Source: Streptomyces sp. NBC_00306 (GTDB taxonomy: Bacteria; Actinomycetota; Actinomycetes; Streptomycetales; Streptomycetaceae). Taken from it: DNA of 64,000 bases. The notes beneath the pieces were generated by a model. It was not told the DNA's origin. It made no database searches and was given only the letters and a program-made list of their open reading frames with translations. This document shows, in pieces, positions 41,406 through 50,113 of this stretch. The number at the start of each line of letters is the position of its first letter. The stretch's first letter is position 1. The stretch covers positions 930,001 to 994,000 of the forward strand of contig NZ_CP108032.1 in assembly GCF_036169555.1 (NCBI RefSeq), given 5' to 3'. The position numbers were made by a program, and so were the translations under genes.

Positions 41406-42002
41406 TCAGAAGTTGCCGTTGGAGATCATGTCTCCGTCGGAGCCGTACACGGTCACCAACCCGTTCTCGGAGTCCTTCCAGTCGGCGAACGCCGAGGCGA
41501 TCAGCTTGGCCTGGTTCTGGTCCTTGCTCATGAATCCGCCGGTGAAGTCGGTGTACACGTCGACCGAGTCGAGGATGTCGTTCTGCTCCTCGGCGCCCTG
41601 CACCTTGGTCACGTGTTTGACGGCGGCCTGCTCGGTCGGGGTGCCGTTCTTGGCGACGAACGCCTTGAACTCCTCAGCCGAAGTGAGCTTCTTCTTCTCC
41701 GGCTCGGCCGGTGCCTTCTTCTCCGCGGGCTTCTGAGCGGGCTCGTCGGCCGGCTTGGCGTCCGCGTCCTCGGCCGGGGCGACCGCCGTCCTGTCGGACG
41801 TCTTCCCCGCGTCCGCCTTGTCCTCCCCACCGCCCACAAGGGCGCCGAGGGCGATGAGGAAGACGAACAGTCCGCCGATGACGATGCCGACGATCGCCCA
41901 GGCGGACATGCCCTTCTTCGGCGGGGGTGGCGGCTGGTACGGCGCCGGGCCGCCCTGGTACGCCTGATGGGGCTGGGAGTTGTACGGGTACTGCTGGGAC
42001 AC
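41406..42002 (-). CDS. Single-span envelope protein with C-terminal domain of unknown function
   Basis: Protein of 198 aa from a GTG at 42002 with AAAGGAA upstream. A Tyr/Gln/Pro-rich cytosolic start (SQQYPYNSQPHQAYQGGPAP) precedes one membrane helix (about residues 33-56), an acidic/Lys/Ala/Pro-rich linker (about 60-100) and a compact domain (EEFKAFVAKNGTPTEQAAVK, then DVYTDFTGGF, KLIASAFADWKDSENGLVTV). The last part recurs, as I remember it, in many actinobacterial secreted proteins of unknown function. It is 50 bp downstream of another protein with the same architecture. Confidence 0.72.
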   Translation of the reverse strand: MSQQYPYNSQPHQAYQGGPAPYQPPPPPKKGMSAWAIVGIVIGGLFVFLIALGALVGGGEDKADAGKTSDRTAVAPAEDADAKPADEPAQKPAEKKAPAEPEKKKLTSAEEFKAFVAKNGTPTEQAAVKHVTKVQGAEEQNDILDSVDVYTDFTGGFMSKDQNQAKLIASAFADWKDSENGLVTVYGSDGDMISNGNF

Positions 42003-42052
42003 GGTTGGTTCCTTTTCTGGTGACCGGAAGGTGGTGCAGAACGGGTGCGGGG

Positions 42053-42595
42053 CTAGCCGAGGGAGCCGGCAAAGCTGCCGGCGCGGGCGTCAGCCGCAGA
42101 GAGCTGGATCTTCCCTCGGTGTGAGATCTCGACCTGATAGAAGTCGTGGCCACCCGGCACGGCCTCGACCGCGATCTGGTAGGTGCAGGTGCCGGCCGTC
42201 TTGTCGTGCGTGGAGATGAACAGCCCGCTGGACCCGATGACGGCACCGGCGGCGTCGTACACGGTGACGGACGTCCCCATGCCGATGTCGTCGTAGCCGC
42301 CGGACCCCTTGCAGCTCGTGGCGCCGTCGCTGATCACGCCATCGGTCAGGACGAACGTGCCGGTCAGGTCGAACGGTTCGCTGCCGACTGCTGCCGTGGT
42401 CGCGCTGGCCGCCGCTGAGACTGTCGTCGTCTCCTTGCTGTCGCTGGTGGCGCTTGTGGCCCACCAGGCAGCGCCGACGATCCCGGCACCGGCAGAAAAG
42501 CCGATGAGGGCGACGGTGAGGGTGTGGCTCCAGCGGGAGCGGGCCGCCGGCGCCGTGGGCGGCTGCGAGGGCGGCGGTGGGTAGGTCTCGCTCAT
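42053..42595 (-). CDS. Single-span envelope protein with Cys-paired beta-rich domain
   Basis: Protein of 180 aa starting at ATG 42595. Its layout repeats that of its neighbour: Pro-rich start (SETYPPPPSQPPTAP), a membrane helix (about 24-46), a Thr/Ser/Ala linker and an extracellular domain. That domain has FDLTGTFVLTDG, then TSCKGSGGYDDIGMGTSVTV and TAGTCTYQIAVEAVP, with two Cys likely to pair, and HDFYQVEISHRGKIQLS near the end. No enzyme motif is visible. A role at the cell surface is inferred from topology only. It probably forms a two-gene operon with the 41406-42002 gene. Confidence 0.72.
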   Translation of the reverse strand: MSETYPPPPSQPPTAPAARSRWSHTLTVALIGFSAGAGIVGAAWWATSATSDSKETTTVSAAASATTAAVGSEPFDLTGTFVLTDGVISDGATSCKGSGGYDDIGMGTSVTVYDAAGAVIGSSGLFISTHDKTAGTCTYQIAVEAVPGGHDFYQVEISHRGKIQLSAADARAGSFAGSLG

Positions 42596-42942
42596 GATGT
42601 CCCCTCAACATGGTTCTGCGGCGGATTGTGGGGGTGAGCGAATCTATCGGCAAGGATGAGGGCTGCGTCGGCTTTTCAACTGAATGCGAGGGACGCTCCG
42701 GCCGAACCGGCGGTTGCACTGGGGGATTCGGCAGCCGGCCTCGTCGGGGACGCCCTCGTAGCCGGTGTGCACAGCCGACCCGAGGCCTGAGTCTTCGCGA
42801 ACCCGAGCAGCCCCGAAGCCCGCACCCACCCCTCCCCTATGACGATCGGTCACAGGTTCGTCACTAACGGAACCCCTGCTTCACATCGGCCGGAACCGGA
42901 CCGCTACGGTCAAGTCTCCACGAAGCATCCTTGGGGGGATCA
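42596..42942. other. 347-bp divergent intergenic region
   Basis: No convincing gene: two short frames exist on opposite strands (42610-42867 and 42644-42853), but neither has a ribosome binding site or family-like sequence. TACGGT at 42903-42908 is a plausible -10 box for the PASTA gene, with TTCACA near 42878 as a -35 candidate. No strong inverted repeat was noticed. Confidence 0.5.
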
Positions 42943-43497
42943 ATGACCTGGAACCAGCAGCCGACCGCCCCGTATCAGGCGGTGGCGCCGGCGCCCAAGC
43001 CCGGTTGGGCACGTAAACGCGTCGTCATTCCGTCCGCCGTCGGGCTGTTCTTCTTCGGCGTCGTCGTCGGCTCGGCGGGCGGCGAGACCAGGACGACCAC
43101 CACGGCCGCGAATCCCGCGCCGACGGTGACCGCCACCGTGACGGCGAAGGCCGCGGAACCGGCGGTCGCCGAGCCGGAGGCGCCCGCCGCGAAGACCGCG
43201 GCGCCGAAGACGACGGCACCGAAGCCCGCCGTCGCTCCCCCGGACGCCAAGGCGCCCGCCGACGAGCGGGCCAAGGTCCTGGACTTCGTCGGCATGGGCC
43301 TCCAGGAGGCCCAGGACTCCGCCCAGGCGGAGGGCTTCTTCATCCTGACGTCCCACGACAGCACCGGGGCCGGCCGGATGCAGGTCTTCGACCGGAACTG
43401 GAAGGTGTGCTCGCAGAGCGTCGCGGCGGGCAGGACCGTCGACGTCGGTACCGAACTGGACTTCGGCACGGTCAAGTTGAGCGAGTCCTGCCCCTGA
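42943..43497 (+). CDS. Single-span protein with C-terminal PASTA-like domain
   Basis: Protein of 184 aa starting at ATG 42943, with GGGGGGAT just upstream. A Gln/Pro/Ala-rich start (TWNQQPTAPYQAVAPAPK) precedes a membrane helix (about 30-47), a Thr/Ala/Pro/Lys-rich linker (50-110) and a PASTA-type domain: VLDFVGMGLQEAQDSAQAEG, FFILTSHDSTGAGRMQVFDR and NWKVCSQSVAAGRTVDVGTE. PASTA domains bind peptidoglycan stem peptides or beta-lactams; this variant carries a Cys pair (WKVCSQ and SESCP). It shares its general build with the two divergent neighbours, which suggests a locus for envelope sensing. Confidence 0.78.
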   Translation: MTWNQQPTAPYQAVAPAPKPGWARKRVVIPSAVGLFFFGVVVGSAGGETRTTTTAANPAPTVTATVTAKAAEPAVAEPEAPAAKTAAPKTTAPKPAVAPPDAKAPADERAKVLDFVGMGLQEAQDSAQAEGFFILTSHDSTGAGRMQVFDRNWKVCSQSVAAGRTVDVGTELDFGTVKLSESCP

Positions 43498-43511
43498 CGC
43501 GGACGGACGCG

Positions 43512-43542
43512 GACGCCCCCGCCGGTCACCGGCGGGGGCGTC
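43512..43542. terminator. Bidirectional terminator, 15-bp perfect stem
   Basis: GACGCCCCCGCCGGT / ACCGGCGGGGGCGTC around a single base (in practice a 5-nt loop), between the PASTA gene and the convergent permease gene. Confidence 0.85.
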
Positions 43543-43568
43543 GGGCTGCGGGTCGGCCGACGGGCGGG

Positions 43569-44486
43569 TCAGCCCTTGCTGGACCCGAGTGTCAGTCCCG
43601 CGATGAAGTGCCGCTGGAGCAGCAGGAAGACGATCAGCGTGGGCAGCGCCACGATCACCGAACCCGCGGCCAGCAGGTTGTAGTCCGTGAAGAACTGCCC
43701 GCGCAGGTTGTTCAGCGCCGAGGTGATCGGGAGCTTGTCGCCGTCGGAGATGAAGACCAGCGCCCACAGGAAGTCGTTGTACATCCAGGTGAACTGGAGT
43801 GTGCCGAGGGCCGCGAGGGCCGGCCTGCACAGCGGGAGTGTGACGCGCCAGTACTGCGTCCACACACTCGCCCCGTCCACGATCGCCGCTTCGAGGATCT
43901 CCTTCGGCAGCGTGCGCATGAAGTTCGCGAGGACGAAGACGCAGAAGCCGATCTGGAATCCGACCTGGACGGAGACGACGGCCCAGTACGAGTCGAACAT
44001 CGTCATCGAGTCCGACATCCAGTAGGGCAGCGGGATGCGGTTGAACATCACGTACAGCGGCGTGACGATGACCTGCTGCGGCAGCAGGTTGCCCGCGGTG
44101 AACAGCATCAGCAGCACGATTGAGCCGCGCATGTTCAGGCGCGCCACGGCGAAGGCCACGAAGGAGGCGAAGAAGAGGGTGACGATCACTCCGGGCACCG
44201 CGATGATCAGGGTGTTGATGAAGTACTTCGTCATCCCCGAGTCGCTGAAGGCCTGTTGGTAGTAGTCGAACGAGAGCTTCTTCGGCAGCGAGAAGTACCC
44301 GTGCTGCGAGGTCTCGTCGTACGGCCTCAGTGAGGCGTAGACCGCGAGCAGCAGCGGTGCGAGGAAGGCCAGCGAGACCGTCATCAGGAACGCGTGCACG
44401 CCGAACCGGCCGGGACGGATCCGGCGCCTGCGGGGCGCGGCGCTCTCGGTCCGGGCGGTGACGGGCGCAGGGGCGGTGTCGATCAT
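43569..44486 (-). CDS. Carbohydrate ABC transporter permease (MalG type)
   Basis: Protein of 305 aa starting at ATG 44486, overlapping the preceding permease gene by 4 bp (ATGA). Six membrane helices are expected; the EAA loop reads EILEAAIVDGASVWTQYWRV, then TLPLCRPAL. The C-terminus (LQRHFIAGLTLGSSKG) is typical of CUT1 MalG-type subunits. It forms a transporter with the permease and binding protein upstream. No ATPase gene is in the operon, as is usual in Streptomyces, where a shared MsiK-type ATPase serves many such systems. The neighbouring alpha-galactosidase suggests alpha-galactosides as substrate. Confidence 0.92.
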   Translation of the reverse strand: MIDTAPAPVTARTESAAPRRRRIRPGRFGVHAFLMTVSLAFLAPLLLAVYASLRPYDETSQHGYFSLPKKLSFDYYQQAFSDSGMTKYFINTLIIAVPGVIVTLFFASFVAFAVARLNMRGSIVLLMLFTAGNLLPQQVIVTPLYVMFNRIPLPYWMSDSMTMFDSYWAVVSVQVGFQIGFCVFVLANFMRTLPKEILEAAIVDGASVWTQYWRVTLPLCRPALAALGTLQFTWMYNDFLWALVFISDGDKLPITSALNNLRGQFFTDYNLLAAGSVIVALPTLIVFLLLQRHFIAGLTLGSSKG

Positions 44487-45397
44487 CGGTTCTTCTCCCC
44501 ACGGATCTCCTGGACCAGGAACGTCACGACGAATCCCATGGAGAACAGCAGCAGCACCACGGCGATGGCGGAGCCGAACCCGATCCGGCTGGCCTCGCCG
44601 ATGATGTTGTCGGTGACGAGTACGGACAGCAGCTCCAGGCCGTTGCGGCCCTTGTTGACGGCGTAGACGATGTCGAAGGCGCGCAGGGCCTCGATCACGG
44701 TGATCACGCCGACGATCACGTTGACGGGTCGGAGCGTCGGGAAGACGACGCGGAAGAACGTCTGCGCCTCACCGGCACCGTCGATCGACGCCGCCTCCTT
44801 GAGCGAGGGATCGACCGCCTTCAAGCCGGCCAGGTACAGGATCATCACGTAGCCGATGTGCCGCCAGGCCGCCGCCAGCAGGATCATCCAGATGTTCAGG
44901 TCCGGGTCGCCGAGCCAGTCCGTCGGGTTGTCGGTGTTCGCGAGGATCGCGTTGAGTGCGCCCTGGTCGCGGGAGAAGACCAGTTGGGCGATGAATCCGA
45001 CGACGGCGAGCGAGAGCACCACCGGCATGTACAGCGTGGACTGGTAGAACCTGCTGAACCGCACCCCCCGGTCGATGAGGACGGCCAGCAGCAGTCCGAA
45101 CGGGGTGGCGACCAGCCCGAGGAAGGCCAGCCAGAGCAGATTGTGGCGCGCGGCCGGCCAGAAGGCGGGGTAGTTCGTGAACAGGTTCTCGTAGTTCTTC
45201 GTGCCGGCCCACGAGATGTCCCCGATGCCGTCCCAGCTGGTGAAGGACAGCACGACGGAGGCCAGCGTCGGCCCCCAGACAATGGCCACGTCGAGCAGGA
45301 TCGGTATGCCCAGTAGCACGCCCATCACGGCGAGGTCGCGGCGGGTGAAGCGCCGCGGCCCTCGTCGTACGGCGCGCCGCGGAGTGTTCAGCGGCAC
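44483..45397 (-). CDS. Carbohydrate ABC transporter permease (MalF type)
   Basis: Protein of 304 aa from the GTG at 45397, chosen because GGAG lies 9 nt upstream; a TTG at 45412 would give 309 aa but has no ribosome binding site. Six membrane helices; N-terminal RRDLAVMGVLLGIPILLDVA; the EAA loop is LKEAASIDGAGEAQTFFRVV, then FPTLRP. It pairs with the MalG-type permease. It is 32 bp downstream of the solute-binding protein gene and belongs to the same operon. Substrate as inferred for the operon, probably galacto-oligosaccharides such as melibiose or raffinose. Confidence 0.9.
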   Translation of the reverse strand: MPLNTPRRAVRRGPRRFTRRDLAVMGVLLGIPILLDVAIVWGPTLASVVLSFTSWDGIGDISWAGTKNYENLFTNYPAFWPAARHNLLWLAFLGLVATPFGLLLAVLIDRGVRFSRFYQSTLYMPVVLSLAVVGFIAQLVFSRDQGALNAILANTDNPTDWLGDPDLNIWMILLAAAWRHIGYVMILYLAGLKAVDPSLKEAASIDGAGEAQTFFRVVFPTLRPVNVIVGVITVIEALRAFDIVYAVNKGRNGLELLSVLVTDNIIGEASRIGFGSAIAVVLLLFSMGFVVTFLVQEIRGEKNR

Positions 45398-45429
45398 GGG
45401 TGATGGCTCCAAGTAGAGATGGTGGGGGG

Positions 45430-46782
45430 TCAGCCTTCGGAGGCGAAAATGCTCTTCTTCTGCCGCTCGATGCTGTTGACCAACCCGTCCACGTCCTTCG
45501 GCTTGTTGATGAAGGTCTGGATGGCCGGGATCATCACCGTCGAGGAGAAGTCGGGCCGGGTGTCGCGGTCCAGGAACTGCGAGATCTGCTTGGCGCCGGA
45601 GACGAGTTCGACGGCCTTCTTCTGGATGTCGGTGTACCGGGAGATGTCGGCCTGGTCGTTGACCGCGATGTTGTTGGGGTCACTGGCGAGGTAGATGTCC
45701 TCGGCCTTGCCCGTGGCCAGCCACTTCAGCAGGTCCTTCGCGCTCTCCATGGTCTGGTCGTTCTTGAGGTTCTTGGACTTCTTCGCCAGCAGGAAGCCGT
45801 CGATGGGGGCCTCGACCGCGTCCTGACCGTGCTCCGGGTTGATCTCCGGGAACGGGAAGAAGTCGATGTCGGCCTGCTCCGCCTTCGGGAACTGGGCGCC
45901 GGGGTGCGGGAGTCCGAACACCGCCATGCCCGTCTCCTTCTTCTGGAGGCTGGTGGCGGCTTCCTGCCAGGTACGGCCGTTGGCCGCGGGCTGGCAGTAC
46001 GGAAGAAGGCTGCGCCAGGTGTCGAAGACGTCCTTGACGCGCTTGTCGGTCCACGCCTCCTTGCCGGCCATCAGGCTCTTGTGGAACTCGTAGCCGTTGG
46101 TCCGCATGTTGATGTAGTCGAACGTGCCCATCGCCGGCCAGCCGTCCTTGTCGCAGAAGGCGATGGGAACGAGCTTGTCCTTCTGCATCTGCTTGGCGAG
46201 GGCTATGTACTCGTCGAGCGTCTTTGGCGCCGTGTAGCCGAACTGCTGGAAGACGCTCTTCCGGTGGAAGACCGCCCACGGGTAGTAGTAGTACGGCGTG
46301 AGGTACTGCTTGCCGTCCTCGCCCGTCGACTGGGCCTTCAGCGCCGCCGAGAAGCCCTGGTAGCCCTCCCAGTTGTCGCTGATGTCGTGCAGGAGGCCCT
46401 TCTTCGCGAAGAACTGCATGCGGTAGCCCGCGAACCACATGAAGACATCGTCCGGCTTGCCCTGCAGATAGCGGTTGATGTTCTCCTGGAAGGTGTTGTG
46501 GTCAACGGTGTTGACCTTGATCTTCCGCTTCTCCTTGGACTGCTTCTCGTACGCGGCGAACGCGTCCGCGAAGGCCTTCTTCGGCACGGGGTCGGACGAA
46601 TTGGATCCCATGGTGACGGTCTTGCCGTCCCCGCCCGGACCACTGCCGCACGCGGCGAGCAGTGAGGGCAGCGCGATCGCACCCGCACCCGCCGCGGCGC
46701 CGCGCAGCAGGTTCCGTCGGGACATCCGATGTCCTGCCACGCTCCCGGGTGCCGCTGAACTGTTGAACGATGACTGCGCCAT
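45430..46782 (-). CDS. Carbohydrate ABC transporter substrate-binding lipoprotein
   Basis: Protein of 450 aa starting at ATG 46782 with a strong AAGGAGGGG ribosome binding site; an in-frame extension to 46818 is unnecessary. A twin-arginine motif (SRRNLLRG) precedes a hydrophobic stretch ending in the lipobox LLAACGS, so it is probably a Tat-exported lipoprotein. The mature part is a family 1-type sugar-binding protein (YLTPYYYYPWAVFHRKSVFQ, then DVFMWFAGYRM). Aromatic residues common in sugar sites are frequent. It is the first gene of the operon with two permeases, divergent from the alpha-galactosidase gene, and the 211-bp gap has palindromes that could bind the LacI regulator. Confidence 0.92.
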   Translation of the reverse strand: MAQSSFNSSAAPGSVAGHRMSRRNLLRGAAAGAGAIALPSLLAACGSGPGGDGKTVTMGSNSSDPVPKKAFADAFAAYEKQSKEKRKIKVNTVDHNTFQENINRYLQGKPDDVFMWFAGYRMQFFAKKGLLHDISDNWEGYQGFSAALKAQSTGEDGKQYLTPYYYYPWAVFHRKSVFQQFGYTAPKTLDEYIALAKQMQKDKLVPIAFCDKDGWPAMGTFDYINMRTNGYEFHKSLMAGKEAWTDKRVKDVFDTWRSLLPYCQPAANGRTWQEAATSLQKKETGMAVFGLPHPGAQFPKAEQADIDFFPFPEINPEHGQDAVEAPIDGFLLAKKSKNLKNDQTMESAKDLLKWLATGKAEDIYLASDPNNIAVNDQADISRYTDIQKKAVELVSGAKQISQFLDRDTRPDFSSTVMIPAIQTFINKPKDVDGLVNSIERQKKSIFASEG

Positions 46783-46853
46783 GTCCCCTCCTTCGGGGTG
46801 CAACCCAACACAACTCAACGCGAGGATTGGATCTCACTCCCAGAAAAGGGTGT

Positions 46854-46892
46854 CGTCAAGGGTTTTGACGCGAGATCGTGCAACCGTTACCG
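46854..46892. promoter_or_regulatory. Operator/promoter elements between the transport operon and alpha-galactosidase
   Basis: CGTCAA-GGGTT-TTGACG (46854-46870) is a perfect 6-bp inverted repeat that also provides TTGACG as a -35 box in both directions. TGCAACCGTTACCG (46879-46892) resembles a degenerate LacI-family operator centred on AACCGTT. Direct repeats CCAACAG follow at 46901 and 46911. Confidence 0.5.
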
Positions 46893-46993
46893 CATCTCTT
46901 CCAACAGACTCCAACAGGCCCTACCGTAAACGCTCGTCACTGACGCGTACATGACGCCGCCTCAAACAGGCGCGAGTACGGAGGAAAGTCACG

Positions 46994-49029
46994 ATGCGAT
47001 ACCTTCCCACCCGCACTACCCGCCATCGAGTCGTCGGAGCGCTGGCCACCCTGCTGCTCAGCGCCGGAGGCTTAGGCGCCCCGGCTGTCGCCGCCGCCCC
47101 GGTCACGGCGGCGGAACCCGCTCCCGCCGCTCCACAGGTCGACGACGCACAGGCTCTCACCCCGCCGATGGGCTTCAACAACTGGAACTCCACCCACTGC
47201 CGGGCGGAGTTCAACGAGTCGATGGTCAAGGGATCGCCGACCTCTTCATCGAGAAGGGGCTCAAGGCCGTCGGCTACGAGTACGTCAACCTCGACGACTG
47301 CTGGGCCCTGCCGGAGCGCAACGCCGAGGGCGAACTCGTTCCCGACCCCGTGCGCTTCCCGAACGGCATCAAGGCCGTCGCCGACTACGTCCACTCCAAA
47401 GGACTGAAGTTCGGCATCTACACCAGCGCGGGGACCAAGACCTGCAACGAGGCCGGATTCCCGGGGGCGCTCGGGCACGAGTACAGCGACGCCCGGCAGT
47501 TCGCCGACTGGGGCGTCGACTACCTCAAGTACGACAACTGCAACAACCAGGGCGTGGACGCCGAGCTCCGCTACACCACCATGCGCGACGCCCTGCGGGC
47601 GACCGGTCGCCCCATCCTCTACAGCATCTGCGAGTGGGGCGAGAACAAGCCCTGGGAGTGGGCCAAGGGCGTCGGCCAACTCTGGCGCACCACCGGTGAC
47701 ATCAGCGATCACTGGGGCTCGATGCTGTCCATCATGAAGCAGAACCTGCCGCTCGCGCCGTACGCGGGTCCCGGCCACTGGAACGACCCCGACATGCTCG
47801 AGGTCGGCAACGGCGGGATGACGGACACCGAGTACCGCTCGCACTTCTCCATGTGGTCGGTCATGGCGGCCCCGTTGCTCATCGGATCCGATCTGCGCAA
47901 GGCACCCGCCTCCGCCTTCGAGATCCTCGGCAACCGTGAGGTGATCGCCGTCGACCAGGACCCGCTGGGCAAGCAGGGCACCGTGGTCTCCTCCGAGGGC
48001 GGCCGGTGGGTCGTGGCCAAGGAGATGCAGGACGGCAGCCGTACGGTCGCCCTGTTCAACGAGAGCGGCGCTCCGCAGCGGATCGCCACCACCGCGAAGG
48101 CCGTCGGCCTCCCGAGCGCGCCCGCGTACCGGATGCGCGATCTGTGGAAGCACTCCGACACCAACACCGCGGGCACGATCGCCGCGACGGTTCCGGCGCA
48201 CGGCACCGTGCTGGTGCGTGTCTCCGTCGACCGGAAGTGGGCACTGCTGCCCCCGGCCGTCGACGTGAGCGCCGACGAGGGTCTGATGAGGGAGGCCGGG
48301 CGCACGGGCACGCTCACCACCACCGTCACCGATCTCGGCCGCACCCCGGCACTGGCGGTGTCCGTCTCCCTGACCGGCCCGGCCGGCTGGAAGCTCAGGC
48401 CCACGTCCCCGGCCACCGCGGCCGCGCTCCCGAGCGGCAGGAAGCTCACCACCGCCTGGGACGCGGCGATCCCCGCGGGCGCGGCCCCCGGTGCGTACGA
48501 CCTGACGCTCACGGCCTCCTACCGCTCGCCGACCGGGCAGCGGCTGACCTCCACCGTGCCGCTGCGGATCCAGGTCGTGGTGGCACCGCCGGCCGGCGAG
48601 TCGTATCCGAGCGATCTGGGCCCGCTGAGCGCCACCAATGACTGGGGTCCGGTGGAGCGCGACCGGAGCAACGGCGAGGGCGAGGCGGGCGACGGCGGGC
48701 CGATCACGATCGGCGGGCAGGTCTTCGCCAAGGGCCTCGGAGTCCACGCCGCGAGTGCCGTGGAGTACTACACGGGCGGGAAGTGCTCCACGCTCACCGC
48801 GCAGGTCGGGCTCGACGACGAGACGGGAACACGCGGCACGGTGACGTTCGAGATCTGGGCCGACGGCGAGAAGGCCGCCTCGACCGGCGTCCTGACCAAT
48901 GCGATGCCCGCTCAGCCGCTCTCGGCCGACGTGAGCGGCGCCGAGGTCGTCCGGCTGGTGGTCACCGACGGCGGGGACGGCATCAGCTACGACCATGCCG
49001 ACTGGGGCGATCTCAGGATCGGCTGCTGA
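46994..49029 (+). pseudogene. Secreted alpha-galactosidase (GH27) with C-terminal NPCBM domain, one-base frameshift
   Basis: The gene starts at ATG 46994 with a signal peptide (to about residue 40) and continues through PPMGFNNWNSTHC; the frame is then lost at 47231-47232 (AAG-GG-ATC), where one base is missing, and resumes as GIADLFIEKGLK. After correction it encodes 678 aa. GH27 features follow: DYLKYDNCNNQG with the nucleophile Asp, GHWNDPDMLEVGNGGMTDTE, then FSMWSVMAAPLLIGSDLR. A C-terminal NPCBM galactose-binding-type domain runs from about SYPSDLGPLS to the end. Codon 27, in the signal peptide, is TTA, so translation would need the bldA tRNA. The lesion is either a sequencing error or a recent inactivation, since the rest is intact. 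Confidence 0.88.
47072..47074 (+). promoter_or_regulatory. TTA (bldA-dependent) codon in the alpha-galactosidase signal peptide
   Basis: Codon 27 of the gene starting at 46994 is TTA (within GGL-G). In Streptomyces TTA is read only by the bldA leucyl tRNA, which accumulates late. I noticed no other in-frame TTA in the window. Confidence 0.75.
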
Positions 49030-49978
49030 CGACCGCCGCCGCCTCGCCGTGCCGGGCGAGCGAGGCGGCAGCGGCGGCGCCCACGAGGCCGGCGTCCGTA
49101 CCCGTCAGGGCGGGGACGACACGGAGGCGTTGGACGAAGGAGAGCGTGGCGTAGTCGTGCAGGGCCCGGCGCAGCGGCGTGAACAGGACGTCCCCCGCGC
49201 CCGCCACTCCCCCGCCGATCACGGCTATCTCGATCTCCACGAGCGTCGCGGTCGCGGCGATACCTGCGGCGAGGGCCTGGGCGGCGCGGTCGAAGGAGGC
49301 GGCGGCGACCGGATGTCCGGCCCGGGCCGCGGCGGCCACGGCGGCGGCCGAAGTGTCACCGTCGGGTCCGGGCCGCCAGCCGCCGTCCAGCGCGCGCCGG
49401 GCGATGTTCGGGCCGCTGGCGATCCGCTCCACACAGCCGCGGGCGCCGCAGGGGCACCGGTCCCCGTCGAGATCGACGCTGATGTGGCCGATGTGACCGG
49501 CGTTGCCGGTGGGGCCGGGATGCAGCTTGCCGCCGAGAACGAGTCCGCCGCCGACGCCGGTCGACACGACCATGCACAGGGCGTTGTCGTAGCCGCGGGC
49601 CGCGCCCTGCCAGTGTTCGGCGGCGGTCATCGCGACCCCGTCGCCGACGAGTTCGACGGACAGTCCGCCGGATGCCTGCCGGACGCGGGAGACCAGGGGG
49701 AAGTCGCGCCAGCCGGGGACGTTGACCGGGCTGACCGTGCCCGCGGACGCGTCCACCGGGCCCGCGCTGCCGATACCGACGGCCGACGCATCCGCCCACA
49801 GGGGTGAGGCGGACAGGTCGGCGAGCACCGCCTCGACCGCGTGCATCACCGTCTCGGCGCCCTCGGTGGCCGGTGTAGGTCGCTGCGCCCGCTGAACGAT
49901 GCGGCCGCTACCGTCCACCAACGCGCCGGCGATCTTGGTGCCGCCGATGTCCAGCGCGGCGACGAGGTCGGTATGCAT
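49013..49978 (-). CDS. ROK family sugar kinase (glucokinase-like)
   Basis: Protein of 321 aa starting at ATG 49978. The ATP site motif AALDIGGTKIAGALVD is intact, followed by VGIGSAGPVD, VVSTGVGGGLVLGGKL, the zinc-binding cluster CPCGARGCVERIASG and a C-terminal glycine loop (IGGGVAGAGD). There is no DNA-binding domain, so it is a kinase. In this locus it could phosphorylate glucose, galactose or N-acetylhexosamine released by the alpha-galactosidase; glucose kinases have the same motifs. Its last 17 bp overlap the end of the alpha-galactosidase gene, and it is divergent from lacI. Confidence 0.88.
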   Translation of the reverse strand: MHTDLVAALDIGGTKIAGALVDGSGRIVQRAQRPTPATEGAETVMHAVEAVLADLSASPLWADASAVGIGSAGPVDASAGTVSPVNVPGWRDFPLVSRVRQASGGLSVELVGDGVAMTAAEHWQGAARGYDNALCMVVSTGVGGGLVLGGKLHPGPTGNAGHIGHISVDLDGDRCPCGARGCVERIASGPNIARRALDGGWRPGPDGDTSAAAVAAAARAGHPVAAASFDRAAQALAAGIAATATLVEIEIAVIGGGVAGAGDVLFTPLRRALHDYATLSFVQRLRVVPALTGTDAGLVGAAAAASLARHGEAAAVVSSRS

Positions 49979-50040
49979 TGGTGTGGGATCCCCCGGGAAA
50001 CTGGTCGGACCTGCGGTTGGGTAACCAGTCTCCATTCCCC

Positions 50041-50055
50041 TGACAACGTTGTCCA
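50041..50055. promoter_or_regulatory. LacI-family operator TGACAACGTTGTCCA
   Basis: A perfect 12-bp palindrome GACAACGTTGTC, with the AACGTT core and central CpG typical of LacI-family sites, lies between the divergent ROK kinase and lacI-type genes; TATGCT at 50061 may be a -10 box. Confidence 0.75.
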
Positions 50056-50113
50056 GGCCCTATGCTCGACGGTACAGCTTCGCATACGCCGCACAACGAC
50101 AGGACTACGCACT

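Noticed and set aside
42610..42867. Small plus-strand frame of 85 codons in the intergenic region
   Set aside because: No ribosome binding site, low-complexity sequence and an equally open antisense frame.
47225..47240. Programmed ribosomal frameshifting in the alpha-galactosidase
   Set aside because: There is no slippery heptamer or stimulating structure at the site, and the family is not known for it; a simple deletion explains it.
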